A stretch of 30,981 nucleotides of DNA from Chelonobacter sp006228105 (GCF_006228105.1 NZ_VDHH01000068.1), one strand, 5' to 3'. Positions 8,300 to 17,928 are shown, counted from the stretch's first letter. A program made the numbers and translations. Notes: a model not told the origin generated them from the sequence alone.

Positions 8300-9487
8300 T
8301 TAGTCATCCCTCAAGTGAGCATGGCCTCGCATCAGGCGATTTTCATAATCGATACGCAACAAAATCGCCACCACCAGCGCATTAATAATCAAACTTGATC
8401 CGCCGTAACTGACAAACGGAAATGTGAAACCTTTAGTCGGCAAAATCCCCATCGTCATACCCAAATTAAATGCGCCTTGGAAGAAAAACCACGCAACGAC
8501 GCCAAACGCAAAATAACCGCTGAAACGTTGTTCTAACAGCAATGACTCCTTACCAATTTTCAGAATTCGAATCAGCAGTAAAGTAAACAGCACTACCACG
8601 CAGATAATTCCAACCAGCCCAAATTCTTCCCCGACAATCGCCATAATGAAGTCGGTATGTGCTTCCGGTAAATACTCCAATTTTTGAATCGAATTGCCTA
8701 ATCCGGTGCCCCAAAATTCGCCACGTCCGAAAGCGATCAACGAATTACTTAATTGAAAGCCGGAGCCGAAAGGGTCGGCAAACGGATCGGTATAGGAGGT
8801 TAAACGTTTTAAACGGTATTCAGAGGTTAAAATCAACAAATAAATGGCAAAAAAGCCTGCCACTGCCAACACGATAAATTGATAGATTTTGGCACCAACC
8901 ATAAACAGCATCGCAAACACAATAAATGCTAACACCACGCTGCTGCCCAAATCCGGCTGTAACAAGAGGAAAACCGATAACAACATTAAGACCAAGGTCG
9001 GCTTGACAACACTGAGATGTTTGATTCGCACCTCTTCATAGCGCCGCACAAAGTAACTGGATAGGTAGCAAATCAAGGCAAATTTCACAAACTCTGCCGG
9101 CTGAAAATTAAACAGCACCAATGGAATCCAGCGTCGAGCACCATTAACCGTGCGCCCGATGCCGGGAATCAACACCAAAATCAGCAACAGTAACGCCAAC
9201 ATCAGCAGATATGGACTCCACTTCTGCCATTTTTCCACCGGCACAAAAATAAAAATATAAGCGGTCAAGCACGCCAACACCACATACATCAAATCCCGTA
9301 TTGCGAAATGGAACGGATCATCATACAAGCGATTGCCTTCAGCAACCGAAGCTGAGGTGATGATGATAAAACCCAACGTCATCAACGACAAAAACAGCCA
9401 AAATAGCGTGCGATCATACAGCAAGTTGTTTGGCGTAATGCGAAACCAACGATCCGTAGCAGATTTGAACATACCCCAAATCGACAT
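8300..9487 (-). CDS. ftsW: Septal peptidoglycan glycosyltransferase FtsW (SEDS family)
   Basis: FtsW is a polytopic inner-membrane protein that polymerises lipid II at the septum together with FtsI. With this start it has 395 residues and about ten predicted membrane helices. SEDS hallmarks are RWIPLVLFNFQPAEFVKFAL, the long extracellular loop with GSGFQLSNSLIAFGRGEFWGTGLG, and EAHTDFIMAIVGEE, which contains the conserved catalytic Asp. The open frame extends 34 codons into murD, but the ATG at 9487 lies 1 bp past the murD stop and has GGAGG 7 bases upstream, inside the end of murD. It is therefore the clear start. Confidence 0.95.
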   Translation of the reverse strand: MSIWGMFKSATDRWFRITPNNLLYDRTLFWLFLSLMTLGFIIITSASVAEGNRLYDDPFHFAIRDLMYVVLACLTAYIFIFVPVEKWQKWSPYLLMLALLLLILVLIPGIGRTVNGARRWIPLVLFNFQPAEFVKFALICYLSSYFVRRYEEVRIKHLSVVKPTLVLMLLSVFLLLQPDLGSSVVLAFIVFAMLFMVGAKIYQFIVLAVAGFFAIYLLILTSEYRLKRLTSYTDPFADPFGSGFQLSNSLIAFGRGEFWGTGLGNSIQKLEYLPEAHTDFIMAIVGEEFGLVGIICVVVLFTLLLIRILKIGKESLLLEQRFSGYFAFGVVAWFFFQGAFNLGMTMGILPTKGFTFPFVSYGGSSLIINALVVAILLRIDYENRLMRGHAHLRDD

Positions 9488-9488
9488 C

Positions 9489-10796
9489 CTACGCCTCCGC
9501 CAGCCGCGCAAATTCATTGCCACGTTGTTCAAAATTAGCGAACTGATCCAAACTGGCACACGCCGGCGACAATAACACCATATCGCCACTCTTCAAGTGC
9601 GGTTTCAGTGCAGCAACCGCACTTTGCATAGTGTCAAACAACTGACTTTGTGCCGAAAGTTGCGCCAATTGTGCACCGTCACGTCCGAAGCAGTACAGCT
9701 GGATATTCGGTTTATTCACCGCCAGTGCTAATTCGGAAAAATCAGCGCCCTTGCCGTCTCCACCCAACAAAAGATATAACGTACCAGCGACCTGTAAACC
9801 TTGCAGCGCCGCTAACGTACTGCCAACATTGGTCGCTTTGGAATCATTAATCCAAGTCACACCACCTTGACGCTGCACCAACTGGAAACGGTGTGCTAAA
9901 CCTTGAAATTCACGCAATGCCCGGCATGCCGAAGTGCGGTCAATGCCTGCCGCATCACACAGCGCCAGCGCCGCCAACGCATTCATATAGTTGTGACGTC
10001 CGACCAACTGCATTTCGTCTGTCGCCAAAATCACTTGGCTCTTAAATGCAAGCAAAATGCGCTTGTCTTGCTCCAACAGGTGATAGTCCGCTACCGTGCC
10101 GAAGCTGAGTTGCGTGACCGCACTTTGAGGCTCTGGATAACTCAAGGCATCGTCGCTGTTCACCACGGCGGTTTGCGCACCGGTATAAATTCTCAATTTG
10201 GCTTGGCGGTAGGCTGCTAAATCCGCATAACGATCCATATGATCTTCGGTGACATTTAGCACCGTTGCCGCTTTGGCTTTGAGGGAATACGTGGTTTCCA
10301 GCTGGAAACTGGAGAGTTCCAACACATATAAATCGCAATCCTGCTCGAGCAGCGACAAGGCAGGAATCCCGATATTGCCGCCCATCCCGACTTTCAGGCC
10401 GGCTGCTTTTGCCATTTCATTGACCAGCGAGGTGACGGTACTTTTGCCGTTTGAACCGGTGATGGCAATAATCGGTTTGTCGGTTTCACGGCAAAACAGT
10501 TCAATATCGCCAACGACCTCTACCCCGGCCTGAACCGCTCTTTGCACCTCCGGCGTTGCCAATGCCAAGCCCGGACTAATCACAATCAGATCCGACTCCA
10601 ACAACCATTGCTGCGGAATGCTGCCGAAATGACTTTGTGTGACAAAGTGCGGTAGCGCTTGCGGTTTGTTACGGGTGTCGATCACGCGCAAGTCCACCTG
10701 TTTATGCGCAAAAAAATCAATACAGGACAGTCCGCTTTTGCCTAGCCCTAAAATCGTGACTTTTTTACCGTAATAATCAGTGGAATGACTGCTCAT
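9489..10796 (-). CDS. murD: UDP-N-acetylmuramoyl-L-alanine--D-glutamate ligase MurD
   Basis: MurD adds D-glutamate to UDP-MurNAc-L-Ala in the cytoplasm. The 435-residue protein has the N-terminal Rossmann motif ILGLGKSGLS (15-24), the ATP loop ITGSNGKSTVTSL (112-124) and the Mur-family NVTEDHMDRY segment. The C-terminal domain carries WINDSKATNVGST and LLLGGDGKGADF, and ends with LLSPACASLDQF. The ribosome site is weak (GGGGC about 9 bases before ATG), and 33 bp separate it from mraY. An inverted pair of uptake signals lies near its 3' end (9595-9624). Confidence 0.97.
   Translation of the reverse strand: MSSHSTDYYGKKVTILGLGKSGLSCIDFFAHKQVDLRVIDTRNKPQALPHFVTQSHFGSIPQQWLLESDLIVISPGLALATPEVQRAVQAGVEVVGDIELFCRETDKPIIAITGSNGKSTVTSLVNEMAKAAGLKVGMGGNIGIPALSLLEQDCDLYVLELSSFQLETTYSLKAKAATVLNVTEDHMDRYADLAAYRQAKLRIYTGAQTAVVNSDDALSYPEPQSAVTQLSFGTVADYHLLEQDKRILLAFKSQVILATDEMQLVGRHNYMNALAALALCDAAGIDRTSACRALREFQGLAHRFQLVQRQGGVTWINDSKATNVGSTLAALQGLQVAGTLYLLLGGDGKGADFSELALAVNKPNIQLYCFGRDGAQLAQLSAQSQLFDTMQSAVAALKPHLKSGDMVLLSPACASLDQFANFEQRGNEFARLAEA
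9595..9624. repeat. Inverted pair of uptake signals forming a 10-bp stem
   Basis: AAGTGCGGTT (9595-9604) and AACCGCACTT (9615-9624) are perfect inverted copies separated by 10 bases, inside the coding sequence of murD about 110 bp before ftsW begins. The transcript could fold into a stable hairpin, but no T run follows, so it is not a standard terminator. Confidence 0.85.
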
Positions 10797-10829
10797 CGTG
10801 TTTTTGCCCCAAAATAAAAAATAAAAAAA

Positions 10830-11912
10830 TTAACGCAGTTTCAACGTAATTAAACCGAGTAACACTAAAACTAACGAAATAATCCAAAAACGGATAATCA
10901 CGCGCGGTTCCGGCCAGCCTTTTAATTCAAAATGATGGTGAATCGGCGCCATGCGGAAAATACGCTGTTTGCGGATTTTATAAGAGCCGACTTGCAAAAT
11001 CACCGAAACAGTTTCCATCACAAACACACCGCCCATAATCAACAGCAAAAATTCTTGCCGCACCAGCACCGCAATCGCACCCAATGCGCCACCTAATGCC
11101 AATGATCCGACATCTCCCATAAACACTTGCGCCGGGTAGGTGTTGAACCATAAAAAGCCCAAGCCTGCCCCCACAATCGCAGTGCAGACAATCACCAGTT
11201 CAGCACTCAATTTGATATACGGAATATGCAGATAACCAGCAAAGTTGACGTTACCCGTCGCCCAAGCGACAAAAGCAAATGCGCCGGCAACCAATACCGT
11301 CGGCATAATCGCCAATCCGTCCAAACCGTCGGTCAAATTGACTGCGTTGCTGGTGCCGACAATCACAAAATAGGCCAACACAATATAAAACAAGCCTAAC
11401 TGCGGCATAATTTCTTTGAAAAACGGCACCACTAATCGGGTTGCATTGGTATCTTTGCCAATCGCGTACATGGCAAAAACCGCAATCAACGCCACCACCG
11501 ACAGCCAAAAATATTTCCAACGGGCAATCAGTCCGTCACTGTTTTTGTGCACTACTTTGCGGTAATCATCGACAAAACCAATCGCGCCATAACCGAACAG
11601 CACAAACAGTACACACCAAACATAGCTGTTGCTCAGATCCGCCCATAACAACGTACTGATTCCAATCGAAAATAGAATCATCACGCCCCCCATCGTCGGT
11701 GTGCCACGTTTGCTGAAATGACTTTCCGGGCCGTCATGACGCACCACTTGCCCGATTTGCAGCATCTGCAAACGGCGAATCACTTTCGGTCCGATCCACA
11801 ATGACAGCAAAAGTGCGGTCAACAGGGCAATAATCGATCGAAATGTTAAATACGACACCACGTTAAAAATCGAGTGGTATTGGACTAAATAATCTGCCAA
11901 CCAAACTAGCAT
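10830..11912 (-). CDS. mraY: Phospho-N-acetylmuramoyl-pentapeptide transferase MraY
   Basis: MraY transfers phospho-MurNAc-pentapeptide to undecaprenyl phosphate, making lipid I in the inner membrane. It has 360 residues, identical to E. coli, with about ten membrane helices. The catalytic aspartates fall at the E. coli positions: Asp115 and Asp116 in GFVDDYRKV, and Asp267 in VFMGDVGSLALGG. NLTDGLDGLA (192-201) and the histidine cluster APIHHHFELKGWPEP are also present. The start codon overlaps the murF stop (ATGCTAG, 7 nt shared), so the two are probably translationally coupled. Confidence 0.98.
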   Translation of the reverse strand: MLVWLADYLVQYHSIFNVVSYLTFRSIIALLTALLLSLWIGPKVIRRLQMLQIGQVVRHDGPESHFSKRGTPTMGGVMILFSIGISTLLWADLSNSYVWCVLFVLFGYGAIGFVDDYRKVVHKNSDGLIARWKYFWLSVVALIAVFAMYAIGKDTNATRLVVPFFKEIMPQLGLFYIVLAYFVIVGTSNAVNLTDGLDGLAIMPTVLVAGAFAFVAWATGNVNFAGYLHIPYIKLSAELVIVCTAIVGAGLGFLWFNTYPAQVFMGDVGSLALGGALGAIAVLVRQEFLLLIMGGVFVMETVSVILQVGSYKIRKQRIFRMAPIHHHFELKGWPEPRVIIRFWIISLVLVLLGLITLKLR

Positions 11913-13291
11913 AGTTTATCCTTCAATAAATCAATGATCTCTTCCATCTTCATGCTGCGAGATCCTTTTGCCAACAACACTACTTTTTTATTATTCTGCC
12001 GCTGTTGCGCAATCTGTTGCTGTAAAAATAAGACCAAATCCGCCTTATCACTGAAATGTTTTCCCTGTGATAAGCGACTGATCACCTCACTCTGCGTACC
12101 AAAACTGATCACTAAATCCAGCCCGGCATGCTGTGTAAAATCCGCCACCTGTTGATGGCAAAGCTGACTATTTTCGCCTAATTCCGCCATATCTCCAACA
12201 ACAAAAATACGAAATCCTGAATAATTTTTTAACACATTCACCGCAGACTGCATTGAATCCACATTCGCATTGTAAGTGTCGTCCAATAACAACAGATCAG
12301 GCTTCACTTGAATCGGAAACAGGCGGCCTTTAACCGCTTGTTTTTGCTCCAGACCGTACTTGACCTGTGACAGAGTTGCGCCTGCCAACATCGAAAGTGC
12401 GGTTGCCGCCAGTGCATTGGCTACATTGTGAATGCCTAAATACGGCAGATTGACCGTCACTTCGCCGTGCGGCGTTTGCAACTGAAAATTCGCCCCTTGT
12501 TCATGTAAATCAATATTCGCGGCATAAAAATCCGCTTGCGGCTGCGACACCGAAAAGGAATAAGTGCGGTGTACACCGATTTCCGCTTGCCAATAGGTAT
12601 CCAAATAATGGCAGTCGAGATTAATCACCGCACAACCATGTTGTGCCAAGCCACGGTAAATCTCGCCTTTTGCCTGCGCTACGCCATCCAGTGAGCCGAA
12701 GCCTTCCAAATGCGCCGGCGCTACATTGTTTACCAACGCCACATCCGGCTGCACCAGTTCGGTGGTGTAGGCAATTTCACCAGCATGGTTTGCGCCCAGT
12801 TCGACCACCGCAAATTGGTGTTGCGGTTGCAAACGTAGCAACGTCAACGGCACACCGATATCATTGTTAAAATTGCCTTGAGTGAACAACACTTCACCGC
12901 AATTTGCCAAAATCGAAGCCGTCATCTCTTTCACCGTGGTTTTGCCGGAAGAGCCGGTCATCGCCACGGTTTTTGGCGCCAGTTTTACTCTCAACCATTT
13001 GGCTAATTGACCTAACGCCAAACGGGTGTCCGCCACGACTAACTGTGGCACCTTAATACTTGGATTAGGCGTAGAAACCACCAGCGCAGTAGCGCCCTGC
13101 GTCACGGCTTGTGCTAAATAATCGTGCGCATCGAAATTTTCGCCTTTTAAGGCAAAAAACAACGCATTTTCGCTGGTTTTGCGTGTATCAGTGGCGATTT
13201 GTGACACCACGACCGCACTGGGTTCAGTACCAACGTTAATCAACTCGGCAGACAAAATCTCCGCCAATCGGTCAATAGCTAAACTGATCAT
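11906..13291 (-). CDS. murF: UDP-MurNAc-tripeptide--D-Ala-D-Ala ligase MurF
   Basis: MurF attaches the D-Ala-D-Ala made by DdlB to complete the UDP-MurNAc-pentapeptide. The 461-residue product has an N-terminal substrate domain with DTRK at 35-38 and the ATP loop MTGSSGKTTVKEM (111-123). NFNNDIGVPLTLL, VVELGANHAGEI and, in the third domain, LLDDTYNANVDSM plus VGDMAELGENS are typical of MurF rather than MurE. It starts 5 bp after the murE stop behind an AGAAG site and overlaps mraY at its end. Confidence 0.97.
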   Translation of the reverse strand: MISLAIDRLAEILSAELINVGTEPSAVVVSQIATDTRKTSENALFFALKGENFDAHDYLAQAVTQGATALVVSTPNPSIKVPQLVVADTRLALGQLAKWLRVKLAPKTVAMTGSSGKTTVKEMTASILANCGEVLFTQGNFNNDIGVPLTLLRLQPQHQFAVVELGANHAGEIAYTTELVQPDVALVNNVAPAHLEGFGSLDGVAQAKGEIYRGLAQHGCAVINLDCHYLDTYWQAEIGVHRTYSFSVSQPQADFYAANIDLHEQGANFQLQTPHGEVTVNLPYLGIHNVANALAATALSMLAGATLSQVKYGLEQKQAVKGRLFPIQVKPDLLLLDDTYNANVDSMQSAVNVLKNYSGFRIFVVGDMAELGENSQLCHQQVADFTQHAGLDLVISFGTQSEVISRLSQGKHFSDKADLVLFLQQQIAQQRQNNKKVVLLAKGSRSMKMEEIIDLLKDKLC

Positions 13292-13296
13292 TATCG

Positions 13297-14763
13297 TTAT
13301 TCTTCTAAAAGTTGTTGCACAATTTCCCGGTCGGAAAAATGCAGTTTGGTATCACCGATAATCTGATAATCTTCATGCCCTTTGCCGGCAATCAACACTA
13401 CATCATCGGTGGCTGCCTGCTGCAAGCAGTATTGCAGCGCCAGTTCACGCCCGTGGATCACCGTCGCATTTTGTGGCTGGCGCAAGCCGGTTTGAATATC
13501 TTGCAAAATCAAATACGGATCTTCAGTGCGCGGATTGTCGTCGGTCAGCACCACCACATCGGCAAATTGCTCGGCAATGCCGCCCATCAGTGGACGTTTG
13601 CCGCGATCTCTGTCGCCACCGCAACCGAATACACACCACAATCGCCCTTTGCAATGCAGCCTTGCTGCTTGCAACGCTTTTTGCAACGCATCCGGCGTAT
13701 GCGCATAATCCACGATTGCCATTGGTCGATTCGGCGCACTAAACATTTCCATTCGACCACAAACGCCGTTCAGCTGGTTGGCTGTCAGGCACAATTTTGC
13801 CAACGAATACCCCAACTGCAACATCGCCGCAGTCACCAACAGCAGATTGCTGACATTAAATGAACCGATCAGGCGGCTGTTGAGTTCGCCCTCGCCCCAA
13901 CTGGAGCCAAACCTAATGGTAGCGCCATCGTCATGATATTCAATCGCAGTTGCCTGCAAATATTGCGCTTGGGTTAAAACCGCACTTGGATCGGCACTCA
14001 CCGCCACTGCGTCAGGCAGTTGTCGCAACCACTCTGCGCCGATGGCATCATCGGCATTAATCACTCGATTTTCACAATCTAATTCATTGAACAAACGAAA
14101 TTTAGCTGCCGCATACGCTTGCATAGTGTGGTGATAATCAAGGTGATCACGGCTTAAATTACTGAAAAGTGCGGTTTTGAATTGCAGCGCCTCAACACGA
14201 TGTTGCACTAAGCCATGTGAAGAGACTTCCATCACTGCAAATTCAGCGCCTTGTCGCAAAAAATCGGCCAGATTTTGCTGCACCTCGACTGCCGATCCCG
14301 TGGTGTTGACCGCTTCTACCGTCTTACCGTACAGACCATTGCCAATCGTGCCCATCACAGCAGAGGTTTTACCTAACAATTGCACCCATTGCGCCAACAG
14401 TTGTGCGATCGTGGTTTTGCCGTTGGTGCCGGTGACACCGACTAAGGTTAAATGGTGCGATGGATAATCATAGAATTTATCGGCGATAGCGGAAAGATGT
14501 TGTTCCAGCTGATAATAATGGATAATCGGCACCTGACTTTCTAGGGTCATTGTTGCGTGTTGTTGCCGATCCTCGGTTTGCGCCAATACCGCACTGGCAC
14601 CGTTGGCAATCGCCTGCGGAATAAATGCTCGCCCGTCTTGCTGGTGTCCGATTAACGCAACAAACAGATCGCCGAACCGCACTTTGCGACTGTCCAGTTC
14701 GATCTGTTGTAGCTTAAGATCGGGGAGTCCTTGCAGAGAAAAAAGTGCTGCCAATCTTTGCAT
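13297..14763 (-). CDS. murE: UDP-MurNAc-dipeptide--meso-diaminopimelate ligase MurE
   Basis: MurE adds meso-diaminopimelate as the third residue of the stem peptide. The protein has 488 residues. The ATP loop GVTGTNGKTTIAQ is at 109-121, and the NTTGSAVEVQ segment and MEVSSHGLVQHRVE lie in the central domain. The motif DNPR at 409-412 (TDDNPRTEDP) marks meso-diaminopimelate rather than lysine specificity, as expected for a Gram-negative. The lysine-carboxylation region (AAAKFRLF) is also visible. The start is 9 bp past the ftsI stop with a good AAGGGG site. Confidence 0.98.
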   Translation of the reverse strand: MQRLAALFSLQGLPDLKLQQIELDSRKVRFGDLFVALIGHQQDGRAFIPQAIANGASAVLAQTEDRQQHATMTLESQVPIIHYYQLEQHLSAIADKFYDYPSHHLTLVGVTGTNGKTTIAQLLAQWVQLLGKTSAVMGTIGNGLYGKTVEAVNTTGSAVEVQQNLADFLRQGAEFAVMEVSSHGLVQHRVEALQFKTALFSNLSRDHLDYHHTMQAYAAAKFRLFNELDCENRVINADDAIGAEWLRQLPDAVAVSADPSAVLTQAQYLQATAIEYHDDGATIRFGSSWGEGELNSRLIGSFNVSNLLLVTAAMLQLGYSLAKLCLTANQLNGVCGRMEMFSAPNRPMAIVDYAHTPDALQKALQAARLHCKGRLWCVFGCGGDRDRGKRPLMGGIAEQFADVVVLTDDNPRTEDPYLILQDIQTGLRQPQNATVIHGRELALQYCLQQAATDDVVLIAGKGHEDYQIIGDTKLHFSDREIVQQLLEE

Positions 14764-14772
14764 AACATCCCC

Positions 14773-16614
14773 TTAATTGATGTGATTGGATTGGTTAGAA
14801 ACCGCTGATTGTTGTTGATCCAAGCGAATAATCCTCGCGGCCGTTTCTTCACTACCGAGCGCATCCGGTTTGATATTCTGCGAACGTAGGGTGTGTTCCA
14901 TAATTTTTGAAAACACCGGCGCCGAAATCGCTCCACCGTAGTATTTGCCGGCTTTCGGTTCGTTAATCAACACCACCAAGGCATAACGCGGATTGCTCGC
15001 CGGCGCCACGCCAGCGGTATAAGCAATATATTTATCCACGTATTTGCCGTTTTCAATTTTTTTTGCGGTTCCGGTTTTGATCGCCACTCGATAGCCTTTC
15101 ACCGCAGCGGCAATGCCACCACCGCCAGGCAATGCGACCGTCTCCATCATCTCGACCACATCACGCGTGGTTTTTTCCGAAAAAACGCGAGTGCCCAACA
15201 CCGGCGGATCCACTTTGGTGATCGACAACGGACGATACACCCCAAAACTGCCCAAGGTGACATAGGCTCTAGCCAGCTGCAACGGCGTCACCGTCAAACC
15301 GTAACCATAAGAGATCGTCGCTCGCTCAATATCCGCCCAACGCTTGCGATCTTGCAACTGTCCGCGCTGTTCGCCAATCAGTCCCAAATTGGTTGGTTGC
15401 CCGAAACCGGCTTTGGAATAGGTGTCGATCAAGGCATTTGGCGGCATCGCCAGTGCTAAATGGCTGACCCCGACGTTACTGGATTTTTGCAGGATACCGG
15501 CAATCGATAATTTGTCATAGCGCGCCACATCGCGAATCGTATGCCCGTTGACTTTAAACGGTACGGTATTCAGCACTGAATTTTTGTTGACGATTCCACG
15601 TTGAAGTGCGGTCAGCACCACAAACGGTTTCACCGTCGAACCCGGTTCAAAGGTATCGGTAATCGCGCGATTACGCATTAAATCAGCTTTCACATTCGTG
15701 CGGTTATTCGGATTGTATGACGGCGCATTTGCCATCGCCAACACTTCACCGGTGCGAATATCCACCAACACCGCCGTGCCGGATTCGGCTTTATTTTCTG
15801 CTACCGCTTCTTTGATTTGGCGATACACCATCGACTGCAACTGTTCATCAATACTCAAGGTAACGTTGTGCGCATCGTATTTTTTGGTATCGTCTACCGC
15901 TTCCACCATATTGCCGTAGCGATCTTTACGATAAGTACGTGAACCGTCTTGCCCGATCAATAACTTATCAAAACTTTTTTCAATTCCTTCAATGCCTTCG
16001 CCGTCAATATTGGTGTAACCGATCAAATGGGCAGTCTCTTCCACTTTCGGATAAAAACGGCGAAATTCAGTTTGCAGCGTAACACCCGGAATTTTCAGTT
16101 CGCGCGCATAATTGGCGACACTTGGTGTCACTTGGCGCGCCAAGTAGAGAAAACGGCTGTTTGGGTTTTTGCTGATTTTGTCTTTCAGGCTTTTGTTCGA
16201 CACGCCCAAAGCATCAGAAAGTGCCTTCCAGCGCTCTTGATCTTGCAACGATCCCTTTTCAAAAACCACTTTCGGATCGGCAACCACCGAAAACATTTGT
16301 ACACTGACGGATAACCATTGCCCGTTACGATCCAAGATCATGCCGCGCGAGGAGTGAATCGCCTGCGTTCGCAGCGAGCGCTTGTCGGCTTCTTGGTTCA
16401 TTTTGTCGGCACTGCTGATTTGGACATCTACCGCCGTCGCCACCAACGACGCCATGCTGATCAAAATAACCGCAATCACCGTCCAATAACGCCAGCTGAC
16501 AAAGGTGTCAATCACGGCTACATTTTTAACAGCGTTTTTGCTACCGCCTTTTGCCACCGTTTTACTGTTTAATTGTGCTGCTTGCCGATCGTTCTTTTTG
16601 TTAAATATCGCCAT
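14773..16614 (-). CDS. ftsI: Septal peptidoglycan transpeptidase FtsI (PBP3)
   Basis: FtsI is the class B penicillin-binding protein that cross-links septal peptidoglycan and pairs with FtsW. With this start it has 613 residues: a basic cytoplasmic tail, one transmembrane helix at about 43-63, a pedestal domain, and the transpeptidase domain. Catalytic motifs are STVK (active-site Ser326), SSN (378-380) and KTG (513-515). The frame extends 9 codons upstream to a TTG inside ftsL. The ATG at 16614 is preferred because it follows AGGGTG and lies 10 bp after the ftsL stop. Residues after KTG read TAKKIENGKYVDKY, so the sites equivalent to H. influenzae Arg517 and Asn526 are Lys518 and Asp527. Confidence 0.97.
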   Translation of the reverse strand: MAIFNKKNDRQAAQLNSKTVAKGGSKNAVKNVAVIDTFVSWRYWTVIAVILISMASLVATAVDVQISSADKMNQEADKRSLRTQAIHSSRGMILDRNGQWLSVSVQMFSVVADPKVVFEKGSLQDQERWKALSDALGVSNKSLKDKISKNPNSRFLYLARQVTPSVANYARELKIPGVTLQTEFRRFYPKVEETAHLIGYTNIDGEGIEGIEKSFDKLLIGQDGSRTYRKDRYGNMVEAVDDTKKYDAHNVTLSIDEQLQSMVYRQIKEAVAENKAESGTAVLVDIRTGEVLAMANAPSYNPNNRTNVKADLMRNRAITDTFEPGSTVKPFVVLTALQRGIVNKNSVLNTVPFKVNGHTIRDVARYDKLSIAGILQKSSNVGVSHLALAMPPNALIDTYSKAGFGQPTNLGLIGEQRGQLQDRKRWADIERATISYGYGLTVTPLQLARAYVTLGSFGVYRPLSITKVDPPVLGTRVFSEKTTRDVVEMMETVALPGGGGIAAAVKGYRVAIKTGTAKKIENGKYVDKYIAYTAGVAPASNPRYALVVLINEPKAGKYYGGAISAPVFSKIMEHTLRSQNIKPDALGSEETAARIIRLDQQQSAVSNQSNHIN

Positions 16615-16624
16615 AGACCGCACC

Positions 16625-16945
16625 CTAATGGTTGTTTTCAATAATAATCACTTGTTGATCACTGGTGATATACCCCATCTTCAAGCGATTTGCGATGGAA
16701 GTAATCCGAACATTGTCGTCCAGTGCCCGTTCTTCCAGTTTCAAATTAATATATTCGTTTTCGAGCGCCTGCTTCGCTAAAATCAACTCCCCGTTTTCGG
16801 TGTTTAACTGGCGCGTTTGGTGAATAATCCAAATTGTTGCCACTGCACTGCCGATCATCACAAACCACAGCAGAAAAGCGATCTTGTTGGCAGCAAACAG
16901 ATCATCTAAAATCAATTTCCGTAACGGATAACGGTCTAACATCAT
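16625..16945 (-). CDS. ftsL: Cell division protein FtsL
   Basis: FtsL is a small bitopic inner-membrane protein that forms the FtsQLB complex and activates FtsWI. It has 106 residues: a short cytoplasmic N terminus, a transmembrane helix at about 21-41 (KIAFLLWFVMIGSAVATIWI), then a periplasmic coiled coil (QTRQLNTENGELILAKQALENEY) and the ARRMxM-like tail (ITSIANRLKMGYI). The sequence is poorly conserved in general, but size, topology and location between rsmH and ftsI make the call firm. The ATG overlaps the rsmH TGA (ATGA). A second in-frame ATG follows immediately. Confidence 0.93.
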   Translation of the reverse strand: MMLDRYPLRKLILDDLFAANKIAFLLWFVMIGSAVATIWIIHQTRQLNTENGELILAKQALENEYINLKLEERALDDNVRITSIANRLKMGYITSDQQVIIIENNH

Positions 16946-17928
16946 AATGGTCCGATCCTTTCTGCAACGCGCAATACCGCACTTCTTGAACGTGGATTTT
17001 GTTGTTGTTCTTGCTCACTCGGCATAATCGCTTTGCCGACGGTGTTTAAGGTTTGGTTGCGTTCAATTTGATCTTCACGCAACGGCAGCCCTTTGGGAAT
17101 GTCTACGCCCTTGCTCTGTTTACGGATAAAACGTTTCACCATGCGATCTTCCAACGAATGAAAGCTAATGATTGACAGCCGCCCCTGCGGTGCCAAAACG
17201 GTTAATGCCGATTGCAATGCCCGTTCCAATTCGTCCAGTTCACTGTTGATAAAAATCCGAATCGCCTGAAAACTGCGGGTCGCCGGATGCTTATGTTTAT
17301 CTTTAAACGGCACGGCTTGACTGATCAGCTCCGCCAATTGCAAAGTGCGGTTGAGCCCCCGCTCGCCCTGCTCTAACGCCGTTTTATTAAAATGCACGAT
17401 CGCAGTCGCAATGCGTTTGGCGAAACGTTCTTCACCAAAGGTTTTTAACACCCAAGCTAAATCATCGATTGAAACCTGTTGCAGCCATTCTGCCGCCGAC
17501 ATACCTTGCGTAGTATCCATCCTCATATCGAGCGGGCCATCGTTCATAAAACTAAAACCACGCTCGGCTTCATCCAATTGTGGTGAAGAAACGCCTAAAT
17601 CGAGCAATATGCCATCAATCTTGCCGATTAAATTCTGTTGTTGACAGATTTCTTCGATCTGCGAAAAGGTACTGTGCACAATACTAAAGCGAGAATCATC
17701 AATTGTTTCCGCCTCAGCGATTGCGCGCGGATCGCGATCCACTGCAATCAAACGTCCATTTTCTCCCAACTGGGATAAAATCAAACGGGAATGTCCACCA
17801 CGTCCAAAAGTGCCGTCGATATATACACCATTTGGCTTAAGCACCAGCCCGGCGACCGCTTCATGAAGCAGTACCGTAATGTGAGAACCGACTGATGGCA
17901 TAATTGGTCGCATCGGGGGAAAAGTCAT
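16942..17928 (-). CDS. rsmH: 16S rRNA (cytosine(1402)-N(4))-methyltransferase RsmH
   Basis: RsmH (formerly MraW) methylates C1402 of 16S rRNA in the 30S decoding centre using S-adenosylmethionine. The protein has up to 328 residues. The SAM-binding segment YIDGTFGRGGHSRLIL spans about 36-51, with VDRDPRAI following. DGILLDLGVSSPQLDEAERGFSF and ISFHSLEDRMVKRF are strong family signatures. The start is uncertain: ATGs at 17928, 17913 and 17901 all lack a clear ribosome site, and conserved similarity begins only at ITVLLHEAV. The first is given because it is closest to Haemophilus-type lengths. The stop overlaps ftsL. Confidence 0.95.
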   Translation of the reverse strand: MTFPPMRPIMPSVGSHITVLLHEAVAGLVLKPNGVYIDGTFGRGGHSRLILSQLGENGRLIAVDRDPRAIAEAETIDDSRFSIVHSTFSQIEEICQQQNLIGKIDGILLDLGVSSPQLDEAERGFSFMNDGPLDMRMDTTQGMSAAEWLQQVSIDDLAWVLKTFGEERFAKRIATAIVHFNKTALEQGERGLNRTLQLAELISQAVPFKDKHKHPATRSFQAIRIFINSELDELERALQSALTVLAPQGRLSIISFHSLEDRMVKRFIRKQSKGVDIPKGLPLREDQIERNQTLNTVGKAIMPSEQEQQQNPRSRSAVLRVAERIGPL

